Shown: piece by piece, positions 14,423 through 22,694 of the stretch
Layout of the letters: the number at the start of each line of letters is the position of its first letter
Position numbering within the stretch: the first letter of the stretch is position 1
Assembly: GCF_014138435.1 (NCBI RefSeq)
Contig: NZ_JACJIM010000003.1
Span: 620,001-684,000 of the forward strand
DNA from: Methylobacterium fujisawaense
GTDB taxonomy: Bacteria; Pseudomonadota; Alphaproteobacteria; Rhizobiales; Beijerinckiaceae
Direction: 5' to 3'
DNA length: 64,000 nt
Notes under the pieces: model-generated
What the model was told of the DNA's origin: nothing
Seen by the model: the letters and a program-made list of their open reading frames with translations, nothing else
Database searches by the model: none
Translations under genes and position numbers: made by a program

Positions 14423-14716
14423 ATGTCCGACGGCGCCTTCGTCACCAGTCTGCCCCGGCATCTCGGCGTCCTCCGTGAGGGCGTCGAGCAGCACGTGCCT
14501 GCCACCGCCGCGAACGTGCTGATGCGGAACGGGCTGATCACGCTCCTCGCCTGGGCCGAGCGGATGGCGGAGCTGCTCGTCGAGAAGACGGCCCTCCCCG
14601 CGCAGCAGCAGTTCCACGCGCCGCTCGGCGACCGCTCGCCCGTCGTCGAGGAGCCGCGCGTGCCCCGGCGCGGCGGCTGCGACCCGCGCCTGCCGGGCAA
14701 CCGCCCGCACCCCTGA
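14423..14716 (+). CDS. Hypothetical protein in the anti-defence cluster
   Basis: 97 aa, ATG 2 nt after the Acb2-like stop. A helical first half (RHLGVLREGVEQHVPATAAN, LITLLAWAERMAELLVEK) is followed by a Pro/Arg-rich disordered tail. No family recognised. A strong hairpin follows it, so it is the last gene of this unit and may share the anti-defence role by association. Confidence 0.6.
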   Translation: MSDGAFVTSLPRHLGVLREGVEQHVPATAANVLMRNGLITLLAWAERMAELLVEKTALPAQQQFHAPLGDRSPVVEEPRVPRRGGCDPRLPGNRPHP

Positions 14717-14724
14717 AACGAGAA

Positions 14725-14754
14725 CCGCCCGGTCTGCGCGAACAGACCGGGCGG
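14725..14754 (+). terminator. 12-bp perfect hairpin
   Basis: CCGCCCGGTCTG-CGCGAA-CAGACCGGGCGG. The stem is perfect, but no T-run follows (ACGATGAAAT), so it may be a weak terminator, a processing site or an mRNA 3'-end stabiliser between the anti-defence genes and the GapR-type gene. Confidence 0.55.
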
Positions 14755-14784
14755 ACGATGAAATCCCCTGCGACGGGTTGAGCT

Positions 14785-15276
14785 ATGAAGGCCACAAGAT
14801 CTTCATCCGATCAAGTCTCGGCCGCTGATGGCGTCGCCGCGGATGAACTTCGACAGTTCATCGAGCGGCTCGAACGACTGGAGGAGGAGAAGGCTGGCAT
14901 CCTCGGCGACATCAAAGAGGTGTTCGCCGAAGCCAAGGGTCGCGGCTTCGACACGAAGGCGATCCGGACCATCCTCCGCATCCGCAAGCAGGATCACTCC
15001 GAGCGCCAGGAGCAGGAGGCGATCCTCGAGCTCTACATGCAGGCCCTCGGAATGCTGGCGGACACGCCGCTCGGCCGTGCCGCGTTAAGCCGGGAGTTCG
15101 CCGAGGCCCGGATCACGATCTCAGGGCCGGGCATCGAGCCCGTCGAGACCACCGGTGCTGGCCTCGCTCGCGCGTCGGCATCGGTCGGCGTCGAGGCGCA
15201 CGCGAAGCGCAATCGCCGCGGCGGCTCTGCTGCTCGCCAGATCGACCTCGAAGACGCCATCGTGGCGAGCCGGTGA
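14785..15276 (+). CDS. DUF2312 / GapR-family DNA-binding protein
   Basis: 163 aa. Residues 15-90 match the family: [68 protein letters not shown]. GapR-type proteins are small coiled-coil dimers that clamp overtwisted AT-rich DNA ahead of forks and polymerases. This copy has an extra ~70-residue C-terminal tail without clear structure. As a phage gene next to RusA and a methylase it probably acts in phage DNA replication or transcription. Confidence 0.85.
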   Translation: MKATRSSSDQVSAADGVAADELRQFIERLERLEEEKAGILGDIKEVFAEAKGRGFDTKAIRTILRIRKQDHSERQEQEAILELYMQALGMLADTPLGRAALSREFAEARITISGPGIEPVETTGAGLARASASVGVEAHAKRNRRGGSAARQIDLEDAIVASR

Positions 15277-15740
15277 TCGCCATGCGCCGCCAGCCCTCTT
15301 CTCATGGCCCCGTGCTCGCGCCTCCCGGACGCCGCGTGGTCGATTCCGTCACCGTGCTCCTGCCGGTCCCGCCCTCGGTGAATGCCCTCTACCGGCACGG
15401 TGGAGGCAAGGGCCCGTACAAGTCCGACGTCTACCGGGCCTGGATCGACGGCGCTGGCTGGCGCCTCCAGGCGCAGCGGCCCGGCCGCGTGCCGGGCCCG
15501 TACGTCCTCCTGCTGGCCGTGCCGCGTGCGTCCCGCATGGATCTCGACAATTCGGTGAAGGCGATCTCCGACCTGCTGCAGCGGCACGGCGTCATCGAGA
15601 ACGACCGGAACGCGGTGCGGGCGCTGCTGGAGTGGCACACGGAGCACGACGAGGTCACCGCCACGGTGCGCGGCCTCTCGGACGGCGCGGCCCTGGAGCC
15701 GATCGCCCCCGTGCGCCCTCCGCTGGAGGCGGTGGCATGA
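15273..15740 (+). CDS. RusA-family Holliday junction resolvase
   Basis: 155 aa from GTG 15273 (GTGA overlap; ATG 15282 is an alternative). The RusA blocks are present: [20 protein letters not shown] near the N-terminus, the acidic catalytic motif [20 protein letters not shown] and ENDRNAV. The family cuts four-way junctions in phage recombination and replication; it fits with the YqaJ exonuclease of the left arm. Confidence 0.88.
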   Translation: MIAMRRQPSSHGPVLAPPGRRVVDSVTVLLPVPPSVNALYRHGGGKGPYKSDVYRAWIDGAGWRLQAQRPGRVPGPYVLLLAVPRASRMDLDNSVKAISDLLQRHGVIENDRNAVRALLEWHTEHDEVTATVRGLSDGAALEPIAPVRPPLEAVA

Positions 15741-15844
15741 CATGGCACCTCCCCATCCTCGCGGGCCGCGCGCTCTCCGGAAGCATCTCCCTCGTCGAGC
15801 GCGCCAGCGCCGAATCCTCGCGCCTTCGGAGTTCCGCGCTGTGA
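15737..15844 (+). CDS. 35-residue ORF coupled to RusA
   Basis: ATG 15737 overlaps the RusA stop (ATGA), and the methylase starts inside its stop (GTGA). The short product starts [15 protein letters not shown] and has no recognised feature. It is supported only by the two overlaps. Confidence 0.4.
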   Translation: MTWHLPILAGRALSGSISLVERASAESSRLRSSAL

Positions 15845-16458
15845 CCCATCGCGAGAACAAGGCGCACGCGCTCTCGGAGCGCGGGAACGACCTCTACGAG
15901 ACGCCGGCCGTGGCCGTGCGGGCGCTGATGGCGATTGAGTGGATGCCGCAGCGGATCTGGGAGCCGGCCTGCGGGCCCGGCGCCATCGTGCGCGAGCTAT
16001 GCGCGGCCGGTCGTGAAGTCCTGGCCACGGATCTCGTCGACTATGGCTGGAAAGGGCAGGTCTCGGGCCTCGACTTCCTCAAGATCGAGGAGGCGCCCGA
16101 GGGCATCGACTGCATCGTCACGAACCCGCCCTACAAAGACGCCCGCGCCTTCGTGGAGCAGGCGGTGCGCCTCTGCCCGCGCGTGATGATGCTGCTGCGC
16201 TTCTCGTTCTACGAGAGCATTTCGCGCGGCTCTATCCTCGACACCGGCACGCTGGCCCGGGTGTATTGCTTCCGCAAGCGGCTGCCGATGATGCACCGCG
16301 ACGGCTGGGAGGGCCCGAAGGCCTCCTCGAACATGGCCTTCGCGTGGTTCGTCTGGGACGTCTCCCACCGCGGCCCGACGCAGCTCAGCCGCATGTCTTG
16401 GGAGGACTTCACCGAGGCCGATCACGCGCCCGGTCCCATGCCTATGGCGGCGGAGTAG
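15841..16458 (+). CDS. Phage DNA methyltransferase (NPPY type)
   Basis: 205 aa from GTG 15841. EPACGPGAIVREL (41-53) is the SAM-binding loop, Asp64 in VLATDLVDYGW the second SAM contact, and TNPPY (94-98) the catalytic motif of N6-adenine/N4-cytosine methylases. DLYETPAVAVRAL near the N-terminus is typical of orphan phage methylases. No cognate restriction enzyme is nearby, so protection of phage DNA or regulation is likely; specificity cannot be read. Confidence 0.85.
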   Translation: MTHRENKAHALSERGNDLYETPAVAVRALMAIEWMPQRIWEPACGPGAIVRELCAAGREVLATDLVDYGWKGQVSGLDFLKIEEAPEGIDCIVTNPPYKDARAFVEQAVRLCPRVMMLLRFSFYESISRGSILDTGTLARVYCFRKRLPMMHRDGWEGPKASSNMAFAWFVWDVSHRGPTQLSRMSWEDFTEADHAPGPMPMAAE

Positions 16459-16462
16459 GCCG

Positions 16463-17314
16463 ATGAGCGATCCCACCCTCATCGCTGATCTAGCCCGCGC
16501 CGGCCTAGATCCCGAGTTGCTCCAGCGCGTCGCGATGGAGCTCGCCCGGGCACAGGTCGCCGTAGAGGCGATCGAGAAGCGCCGGACCTCCGACCGGGTC
16601 CGCCAGGGGCGCACGCGTCACGTGAAGTCACGTGACACCGCAGATGACACGTTACCCCCCGTCCCCTCCCCGGATGGTCCGCCCCCTCCTCCTGCACCTC
16701 CACCCCCACCCCTTAACCCCTCCCCAACCCCCGGTTCCGACCCTGACGGGTCGGCCGACGACGTCGGGCAGGCTGGCGGCGCAGCCGCGGCCGATGGCGA
16801 CGAGCCCCGGAGCTTCCGCCGGGAGCTGATGACCCGAGGTATCGGGCTGATCTGCGCCAATACCGGCCGGTCCGAGCACTCGGCCCGCGGCCTGATCGGC
16901 CACTGGCTCGGCATCGCCCACGACGAGGCCGTGGTGGTGCTCGGCCTGATCGAGGAGGCCGACGGCCGCGAACTGGCCGATTTCTCGACCTGGGTCGAGC
17001 GGCGCCTGCAGGCCCGCCGCGAGGCCACCGGCCGGCGACCGGAGCGCGGCCGCCCCGCCCAGCCAGCGCCTACCGGTCTCGCCGCCCGCCTCATCCGCCA
17101 ACACGCCGAATCCCTGACGGGAGCCCTTGATGTCGAACCGCCTGCCATCGACGCGAACGACCCCGACGCCGGCTCAGGTCGAGGAGAGGATCTCGGCACT
17201 CCATGGCAGTCTGGAGGCGCATCCCGTCCTTCCGACCCGCTACTGCGTGCGGCGGGACAGGGCGGCCACGACAGCCGAGCGTCGAGTGCTCTCCGACGTC
17301 GCCGAGCGGCTTAA
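16463..17314 (+). CDS. Probable phage replication-associated protein
   Basis: 283 aa. An N-terminal helical segment with basic RQGRTRHVKSRDT is followed by a Pro-rich linker (residues 67-90), then a helical domain (RRELMTRGIGLICANTGRSE, RGLIGHWLGIAHDEAVVVL). The C-terminal ~60 codons overlap the next gene in another frame and read as disordered sequence. Position before 17130 and after the methylase is where a replication initiator or loader is usual, but no family motif proves it. The linker DNA (about 16654-16737) is strongly C-rich on the plus strand. Confidence 0.6.
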   Translation: MSDPTLIADLARAGLDPELLQRVAMELARAQVAVEAIEKRRTSDRVRQGRTRHVKSRDTADDTLPPVPSPDGPPPPPAPPPPPLNPSPTPGSDPDGSADDVGQAGGAAAADGDEPRSFRRELMTRGIGLICANTGRSEHSARGLIGHWLGIAHDEAVVVLGLIEEADGRELADFSTWVERRLQARREATGRRPERGRPAQPAPTGLAARLIRQHAESLTGALDVEPPAIDANDPDAGSGRGEDLGTPWQSGGASRPSDPLLRAAGQGGHDSRASSALRRRRAA

Positions 17315-17879
17315 CGCCGAGCTAACGGCGGCCTCGAATCCCCGGCACGTCGACACGGTCGTGACCCGGGTGCTGCTGGGATTCGAGCAGGGTCGCGGGC
17401 GCGGCGACGACGAAAACGAGATACTCGTCGCGGAATACGTGTCGGCGCTGAAGGCGTTGCCGCTGGCCGCGATTCACGCGGCGGCAGAGCGCTTCCGGTC
17501 CGGCGAGACGCTCCGCCCCTGGTCGAAGCGATTCCGGCCCTCCCCGGCCGAGTTCGCGGATGAGGCGCGCGAAGGGCTGATCCCCCTTCGAATGCAGATC
17601 CTGCACATCCGGCATGTGCTGGAGGCCGAGATCTACGACGTACCGACGCCAGAGCAGCGCGCAGAGGTGGCGAAGGCGGCTGAAGCGCACCTGCAGCGCA
17701 TGCGGCAGGCCAAGCCTGCGCGGCACCGCACCGAGACGCCGGCCGAGATCGCCCGGGCACAGCGGGCGAAGCTGGACGAGGACCTCGCCCGGCTCCGCGC
17801 GACCGGCCACGGTCCGGACATCGGCCGGCTGATGGCCCGCCTCGACCAGCGCCAGGGCCTGACGGGAGGCGCGTCGTGA
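17130..17879 (+). CDS. Hypothetical phage protein, possible replication accessory
   Basis: 249 aa from ATG 17130, beginning 185 bp before the end of the previous gene. VLPTRYCVRRDRAATTAERR and LNAELTAASNPRHVDTVVTR are well-formed protein sequence; a helical C-terminus ends in EIARAQRAKLDEDLARL and a Gly-rich tail. No known family. The long out-of-frame overlap suggests translational coupling or a late extension of the upstream gene. Confidence 0.65.
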   Translation: MSNRLPSTRTTPTPAQVEERISALHGSLEAHPVLPTRYCVRRDRAATTAERRVLSDVAERLNAELTAASNPRHVDTVVTRVLLGFEQGRGRGDDENEILVAEYVSALKALPLAAIHAAAERFRSGETLRPWSKRFRPSPAEFADEAREGLIPLRMQILHIRHVLEAEIYDVPTPEQRAEVAKAAEAHLQRMRQAKPARHRTETPAEIARAQRAKLDEDLARLRATGHGPDIGRLMARLDQRQGLTGGAS

Positions 17880-18124
17880 GACCCGACCTCTGGAAGGCTG
17901 AGCTTCAACGCCGCGAGGCGGCGCGGCAGGCTGCCGAGGAGGCCGCAGAGCAGGCGGCCAAGCGCCCGGTCGAGCGCTCCTGCGCGGCTTGCGGCGTGTT
18001 CGGCGCTTCGTTCGGCTTCGGTGTTTTCCGGAATCGCAGCGACGGCATGTGGTCGTGCGCCGACCAGGACTGCCGCGCGATCATCGAGGCGCGGGTGGCG
18101 ATCCTGGTCCCGCATGTCGCCTAA
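17876..18124 (+). CDS. Small zinc-finger-like phage protein
   Basis: 82 aa from GTG 17876 (GTGA). An Ala/Glu-rich helix leads into CAACGVFGASFGFGVF, then WSCADQDCRAII: a CxxC...CxxxxC set that could bind one zinc. Last intact gene of the right early operon. Confidence 0.6.
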   Translation: MRPDLWKAELQRREAARQAAEEAAEQAAKRPVERSCAACGVFGASFGFGVFRNRSDGMWSCADQDCRAIIEARVAILVPHVA

Positions 18125-18149
18125 ACCCGCGACCTCATAGGACGACACA

Positions 18150-18545
18150 ATGTCCAAAATCCACGACCTACCGTCCCTCATGCCGCGATCGCCGCCTGGT
18201 TCCGTAGCAACCACCGCCCGGCCTCTACGCTGCTCGAGGTGCTCACGGCTGTCTATGGGGCCATTTACAGCACGTCGCAGAGATCCGCGGCCGCGGCGGG
18301 AACCGCGCCCCAGTGCCAACACGCTCACCCCGGCCGAAATCTGGAACGCAATCGACCAAGCGGCCTTGCCAGCCTCTTCGCTGGTCGAAATCAAAAGACC
18401 CTATGGTACACTTTCGACCTTTAGCCTGACACCAGACCGCTACCGGCCAAGATGTGGCCATCCGGCGGACGACTTAATGATCAACCTTTCATATTCAGTC
18501 CAGCGCTCCACTATCGCAAAAGCGATAACGCCTCCGCTTATCTGA
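18150..18545 (+). pseudogene. Frame-disrupted phage gene remnant
   Basis: The frame starting MSKIHDLPSL at 18150 is open to 18545, but good protein sequence switches frame. HAAIAAWFRSNHRPASTLLE and VLTAVYGAIYS are in another frame (18179-18270), then NTLTPAEIWNAIDQAALPAS returns to the first. This looks like a decayed gene at the border of an AT-rich insertion; base composition drops beyond 18,460. Confidence 0.35.
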
Positions 18546-18632
18546 AGTAGGATCTTTTTGATTATCAGATTAATATCGTAAAAGACATCGACCGGCAATC
18601 AATAGCTCCGGAACTAGATCTGCATATAATGA

Positions 18633-19748
18633 TCAAGGGGGAGGAATCGTTGACGGCAGTGCGAGAGGTGCTCGGAATATAAGAGATGGGTTGTTTTTCT
18701 CGTCGAAGCTTCTCTGTCGTGCTCTATCCTGCGTTGATGGAGGGATATCTAGCTGTCTGGAAGCCCGTCGCGAATCCCCTCGAAGAAAATTTTCACCATG
18801 CCTTCTAGGGGGTGCGGTTCGGTCCTGAAGGAGAATGGCTAGAGGATTTTGAATGCTATCCTTTTCGACCGATCCATTTCGCGCCCCGGCAGCCGCTATC
18901 GCGTAATTTGTGTTGAAAATCATTTGGAAGCTGCTCGTGTGTTCTTTTGAAACTGATCCGCCAATGTCGAGCGGCCTCCATAGAGAAGCTACCAAAGAAT
19001 ATTTTCCATTTAGACCAAGCGTGTAGTTAAAGACGAAGCTATATGATAGCTGGCCTGGCGCTAGTACTTCCCGATTTTCTACACTAGACAAGAAATTCTT
19101 TGACATGGTACTTGCAACGTTATAGAGCCATTGAGATAATGTTATAGAGCCATTGACATATATCCGTTCGAAACGCGCTAAATCATTTCGTGTTCCATCA
19201 GATAAACTGACGTAGTCAATGAACTCAGATTTGCTATCTCGCAACCGGTCAAAACAGCGAAACTGCTCGTTTAACGGCCCATGCGTCCGTCGCAGATTTA
19301 ACGGAAGATCCTGGGGATCGCTCAAGCTAGCGTTCTGTTGCATTGCAAAATTTTGAACTAATTCGAAAGTGTTAACTTGATTTGCCGATGGACCAAATGT
19401 CCAATTTATCGCTTTTTCCGGCGATAAGGGAACTACTCTTGTGCCTCCTACGGTAAGGCTGAACGTATCGACATCTTTCAGATCAACGAATATACCTGCG
19501 TACAGGGCGTCTCCTATATCAAGATATGGGAATTGGTACGCCCGCTCGTCGCCCGCACGAAACCTTATCCCAAATGCCTCTCTTTGGCGTCTATTAACTT
19601 CCAAAAAAGTCACAGCTTCGCATTTAATCGATTTCAAGATATCAGCAACAGGTATTCCAGTGGACGGATCGCCAACTATATAAGGAGAAGAGCATCCACC
19701 CAGCGCAAAAATCGCGAGCAATGCTGCATTGGCGTGCTTCAGTTGCAT
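18633..19748 (-). CDS. AT-rich lipoprotein, moron-like
   Basis: 371 aa from ATG 19748. The signal MQLKHANAALLAIFALGGC ends in lipobox ALGGC. The mature protein is beta-rich with YVNGSITLSQWLYNVAST and LSYSFVFNYTLGLNGKYSL, and a charged C-terminal tail. No family recognised. It opposes the surrounding genes, is markedly AT-richer, and has codon use unlike the phage core, so it was probably acquired. A 16-bp direct repeat (GTTATAGAGCCATTGA at 19119 and 19141) lies in it. Possible superinfection-exclusion or surface role; unproven. Confidence 0.7.
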   Translation of the reverse strand: MQLKHANAALLAIFALGGCSSPYIVGDPSTGIPVADILKSIKCEAVTFLEVNRRQREAFGIRFRAGDERAYQFPYLDIGDALYAGIFVDLKDVDTFSLTVGGTRVVPLSPEKAINWTFGPSANQVNTFELVQNFAMQQNASLSDPQDLPLNLRRTHGPLNEQFRCFDRLRDSKSEFIDYVSLSDGTRNDLARFERIYVNGSITLSQWLYNVASTMSKNFLSSVENREVLAPGQLSYSFVFNYTLGLNGKYSLVASLWRPLDIGGSVSKEHTSSFQMIFNTNYAIAAAGARNGSVEKDSIQNPLAILLQDRTAPPRRHGENFLRGDSRRASRQLDIPPSTQDRARQRSFDEKNNPSLIFRAPLALPSTIPPP

Positions 19749-20109
19749 GGAATCACCGACGATTGCTTGTATACATGGAAATCGCTGGCGGGCCATGAGT
19801 CGAGTGCATATTTGTCACGCCTGCTTAATAATCGTTGATGCGCACTACTGGCATACTGAGGCTAACAAAGTTGGCGGTCATTAAATCTTTTCGAATATTT
19901 TGGTTGAAGATTGCCGCCAAATTAGAATTTAACACAGCCTTGTTTTATGATTATCTATAATCTATGAGATTTAATCATCGCAAGTATATTTCAGTCTTCG
20001 ACATTATTATTTGCGCAAACCGGTCAACTTAGATATAGACATTGATTTTTCGGGGAATTTGTTCTAATCTAGGTGCAAAAACTGGGTTCCCGCTTGCGCC
20101 GCGTACAAT
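19749..20109. other. AT-rich intergenic region with inverted repeat
   Basis: About 360 bp between the divergent lipoprotein gene and 20110. It holds an inverted repeat TTGGCGG (19871-19877) / CCGCCAA (19914-19920) and several A/T-rich blocks suitable as promoters. No ORF with coding character was found. Confidence 0.5.
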
Positions 20110-20592
20110 ATGCACTTCAGTTCCGGATCGGCCCCTCCTCGTGAGCCTTGGACCTGCGCTGATGTCGAGCGCTGGCTGAAGACAGCGTTCCGGGCGATGC
20201 CCTACACACCGATCTACGCGCCGCGCGGCAACACCCTAAAAAGTGCAGTAGCGGATCAGCCGAGTGCAACCTTCGATATTTTGGCGTTTACCGGCTCGGT
20301 GCTTGGCGACCGCTCCGAGGAGCGGAAGATCTTGCTCATTTGGGCGCGGGCGATTGTGACTGAGGGACAGGTCGGCGGGTCCATCGCGGAGTACTGTGCA
20401 GCGCGCCACATGCAACGGCGCACATTCGACAGGAAGAGGATGCGCGCCTGCCAGAGGATTGCGGCAGAAAAAAACCGGCTGTTTGCAACGGCTGCGGCGC
20501 CTCGACAGAAAATGCTTGACGGTGCCCAAGCGAACACGGGACCCAATTCCGGTCGTGTCTACGCGACCAGCGACCGAAAGGGGTCAACGTGA
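20110..20592 (+). CDS. Phage protein, DUF6362-like (tentative)
   Basis: 160 aa. CADVERWLKTAFRAMPYTPI, RKILLIWARAIVTEGQVGGS and ARHMQRRTFDRKRMRACQRI give a helical protein with a C-terminal helix-turn-helix-like end. This resembles the DUF6362 phage proteins, which contain a WARA motif and a GVSRRT-type helix. A DNA-binding role is plausible. Its stop overlaps the next start (GTGA). Confidence 0.55.
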   Translation: MHFSSGSAPPREPWTCADVERWLKTAFRAMPYTPIYAPRGNTLKSAVADQPSATFDILAFTGSVLGDRSEERKILLIWARAIVTEGQVGGSIAEYCAARHMQRRTFDRKRMRACQRIAAEKNRLFATAAAPRQKMLDGAQANTGPNSGRVYATSDRKGST

Positions 20593-21455
20593 CGTCCAGG
20601 GCCAAGTCCATCACCCTCGCCGGCTCGCCGGCCAACCACACCCACGTGCGCGCGGCCAAGCCGGAGCGGCGCCGGGATCCGCGCGGCGACCGTTACGACC
20701 ATGCCGGAGCCTTCGATCCGCGCACCGACCTCTCGAAGCCGGTCAGGGGCAAGCGCGGGCCGGTCGAGACCGCGGCCGTGGCGGTTGACGATCCGTGGAC
20801 GCCCGGCGGCCGCACGCTCGCCTCGGTCAATCGCCGGGTCGACGTGCTGGAGATGGAGCGCTCGCACGGGCGACTGACAGTCTCGCAGTACGAGGTCGGG
20901 CGCCAGGTCCAGGCCATCTTCGAGCGCGCCTCCGGCGCCCGGCTCGGCTCCATGGACTTTGGCGTCCGCGGATCGAAGGACATGACCATCGCGCACGAGC
21001 TGTCGGTCATCTACGCGATCGACGACGCCCGGCTGGTGGCGAAGCTCAAGGACAAGGTCGTCCGCGCGGTCGGCGTGCCCGGGGCCCGATTCCTTCACGA
21101 GGTGCTCACCGGCCGGCAGACCTTCGCGCAGTTCGCCGAGGCCCGCGGCAAGGGTGGCGACCGCGGTACCGCCTACATCGCCGAGCACTTCCGGATCCTG
21201 ATGGAGAACCTCGACGAGGACTTCGCGGCCGAGGGTGTGGCGAACGTGCAGGAACGCTACTTCCAGGGCCAGAAGACCGGCGAGGAGACCGACGCGCAGG
21301 GACGCGCCGTTCCGGACGGCCATGGCCAGTACTGGGGCGCCGAGGTAGCTCGCTACGCCCCGCAGGCCAAACCTGATGTCCAGCGTGCCGTCGCCGGTCG
21401 TGGCAGGGTGCGAGACATCACGGCGGTGCGATGCTGGGATGGCGGGGAGGCCTGA
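20589..21455 (+). CDS. Conserved phage protein of unknown function
   Basis: 288 aa from GTG 20589. A basic, disordered N-terminus (to ~65) leads to a helical core: RTLASVNRRVDVLEMERSHG, VSQYEVGRQVQAIFERASGA, ELSVIYAIDDARLVAKLKDK, RFLHEVLTGRQTFAQFAEAR. No named domain. The family appears typical of Rhizobiales prophages at this position (after replication, before packaging). It may act in late regulation; inference only. Confidence 0.65.
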   Translation: MTSRAKSITLAGSPANHTHVRAAKPERRRDPRGDRYDHAGAFDPRTDLSKPVRGKRGPVETAAVAVDDPWTPGGRTLASVNRRVDVLEMERSHGRLTVSQYEVGRQVQAIFERASGARLGSMDFGVRGSKDMTIAHELSVIYAIDDARLVAKLKDKVVRAVGVPGARFLHEVLTGRQTFAQFAEARGKGGDRGTAYIAEHFRILMENLDEDFAAEGVANVQERYFQGQKTGEETDAQGRAVPDGHGQYWGAEVARYAPQAKPDVQRAVAGRGRVRDITAVRCWDGGEA

Positions 21456-21592
21456 TGTGCGGTCTGCTGGCCCGGCCGCTGCTCGGCCTTCATCGGATCT
21501 GGCGGCCACGTGTCCGGTATGAGCGGTGCTATGCAGACCCCTCACCCAAAAGCGGTGAGGTGATTGAACGACGGGGCGCAGGCATACCGTAG
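21455..21592 (+). CDS. 45-residue ORF, uncertain
   Basis: ATG 21455 overlaps the preceding stop (TGATG). The product starts MCGLLARPLLGLHRIWRPRV and has no recognised feature. A CTCACC/GGTGAG hairpin (21541-21559) lies in its 3' half. Supported only by the start/stop overlap. Confidence 0.35.
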   Translation: MCGLLARPLLGLHRIWRPRVRYERCYADPSPKSGEVIERRGAGIP

Positions 21593-21715
21593 ATTGTTGC
21601 CCGCTAGGTTCGATAGCCCTATGTTGCAGGAGGCACCAACGCCATCACCTCCCAGCAACAGCTTTCCTTATGCTCTGTCCCGCGTAGGGGTTGCGCGTCT
21701 TTCCGGTTGACTTAT

Positions 21716-22240
21716 ATGTCAATTGCTGCCTTCATAAAAACGCACGAAGGCACGTCGGCCCTTCGCCGTGTCGACCCTCCCCAAGGCGAGGCGGCCACGC
21801 GGGCAGTATGGCTGGCACCATTGGCGCAGAGGGCTCTCGATGATCCCAACTCAGCGATCAACCTCCTCAGCGACAAGGCATCCGTCCAAGCGCTTCTTGA
21901 AACTTGGGTCGTCGGCAGACGAATGTTCGTTCGTTTGCGTGGCAAGAGGCCCGGAGCATCGCTCGCGCTCCTTGATGCTCCTCCACCAGATGTCTGGGAG
22001 TTCAGGGTCACACAGCCACTGGTCCAAATCAGGGTGTTTGGACGCTTTGTAGCGCCCAATGCTTTTGTCGCAACGCACATGCATACCCGTGGCATGTTGG
22101 GCGATGCGGGCTCCTCCACATGGCGTCAAGCGACCAGAGATTGCTCTGCCGAGTGGGCTAAACTTTTCCCAAATATCAACCCGTTCCGAGGGAATATCCT
22201 CAGTGACTACGTCACAGAAAACGCTATCGAAATCAGATAG
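21716..22240 (+). CDS. Candidate toxin (RelE/HigB-type fold suspected)
   Basis: 174 aa from ATG 21716. The middle contains VQALLETWVVGRRMFVRLRG and PPPDVWEFRVTQPLVQIRVF, then FVATHMHTRGMLGD and a C-terminal helix with CSAEWAKLFP. The W-E-x-R-V...I-R-V-F order resembles HigB/Gp49-type toxins (DVWELR...R..Y), followed by an HTH gene overlapping by 38 bp as in higBA operons. The protein is longer than classical HigB (~100 aa), so assignment is tentative. Composition is closer to AT than in the phage core. Confidence 0.5.
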   Translation: MSIAAFIKTHEGTSALRRVDPPQGEAATRAVWLAPLAQRALDDPNSAINLLSDKASVQALLETWVVGRRMFVRLRGKRPGASLALLDAPPPDVWEFRVTQPLVQIRVFGRFVAPNAFVATHMHTRGMLGDAGSSTWRQATRDCSAEWAKLFPNINPFRGNILSDYVTENAIEIR

Positions 22241-22694
22241 CCCTGAGACCAATCGCCTGCGGGAGCTAGGTCGTGCGCGAGCACAACACATTGCTTTTGA
22301 CGCGATCTATGATCTTTGGCTTGAGCGGCAAGCGGAAGGGCTGCGGAAGAAGGACATTTGCAAGCTCGTAGGTTGCGACGCCGCTTGGGTTACCCGCTCG
22401 CTCGCCGGACCAGGGAACTGGACGCTCAACACTCTTGGCACTCTTGCGGAGGCCTTGAACGGGAAAATCGAAATCTCAGTCAAAGCGCGCGAAAAAATTG
22501 TTCCAAGCAATTATGACATATACAGCGATTTGATCGACGGACAGCCGTTTAAGTTTTGTCCGATAACCGACTACAGTCCTGGATTCAAAATTTCGTCTGA
22601 AGCGATTGGCTCGAATACAACCCTGACTGCGTTTCAGTCTCGCCCATCCTCAGGCGGGGATGTTGTACATGTAAGAACAATTACCAATGGCTGA
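22203..22694 (+). CDS. HTH protein, candidate antitoxin
   Basis: 163 aa from GTG 22203. FDAIYDLWLERQAEGLRKKD, ICKLVGCDAAWVTRSLAGPG and WTLNTLGTLAEALNGKIEIS form an XRE-type helix-turn-helix at residues 30-85. The C-terminal ~70 residues are unlike HigA and may contact a partner. Starts inside the preceding gene and overlaps the DUF6941 gene by 8 bp: a three-gene coupled cassette. Confidence 0.6.
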   Translation: MTTSQKTLSKSDSPETNRLRELGRARAQHIAFDAIYDLWLERQAEGLRKKDICKLVGCDAAWVTRSLAGPGNWTLNTLGTLAEALNGKIEISVKAREKIVPSNYDIYSDLIDGQPFKFCPITDYSPGFKISSEAIGSNTTLTAFQSRPSSGGDVVHVRTITNG

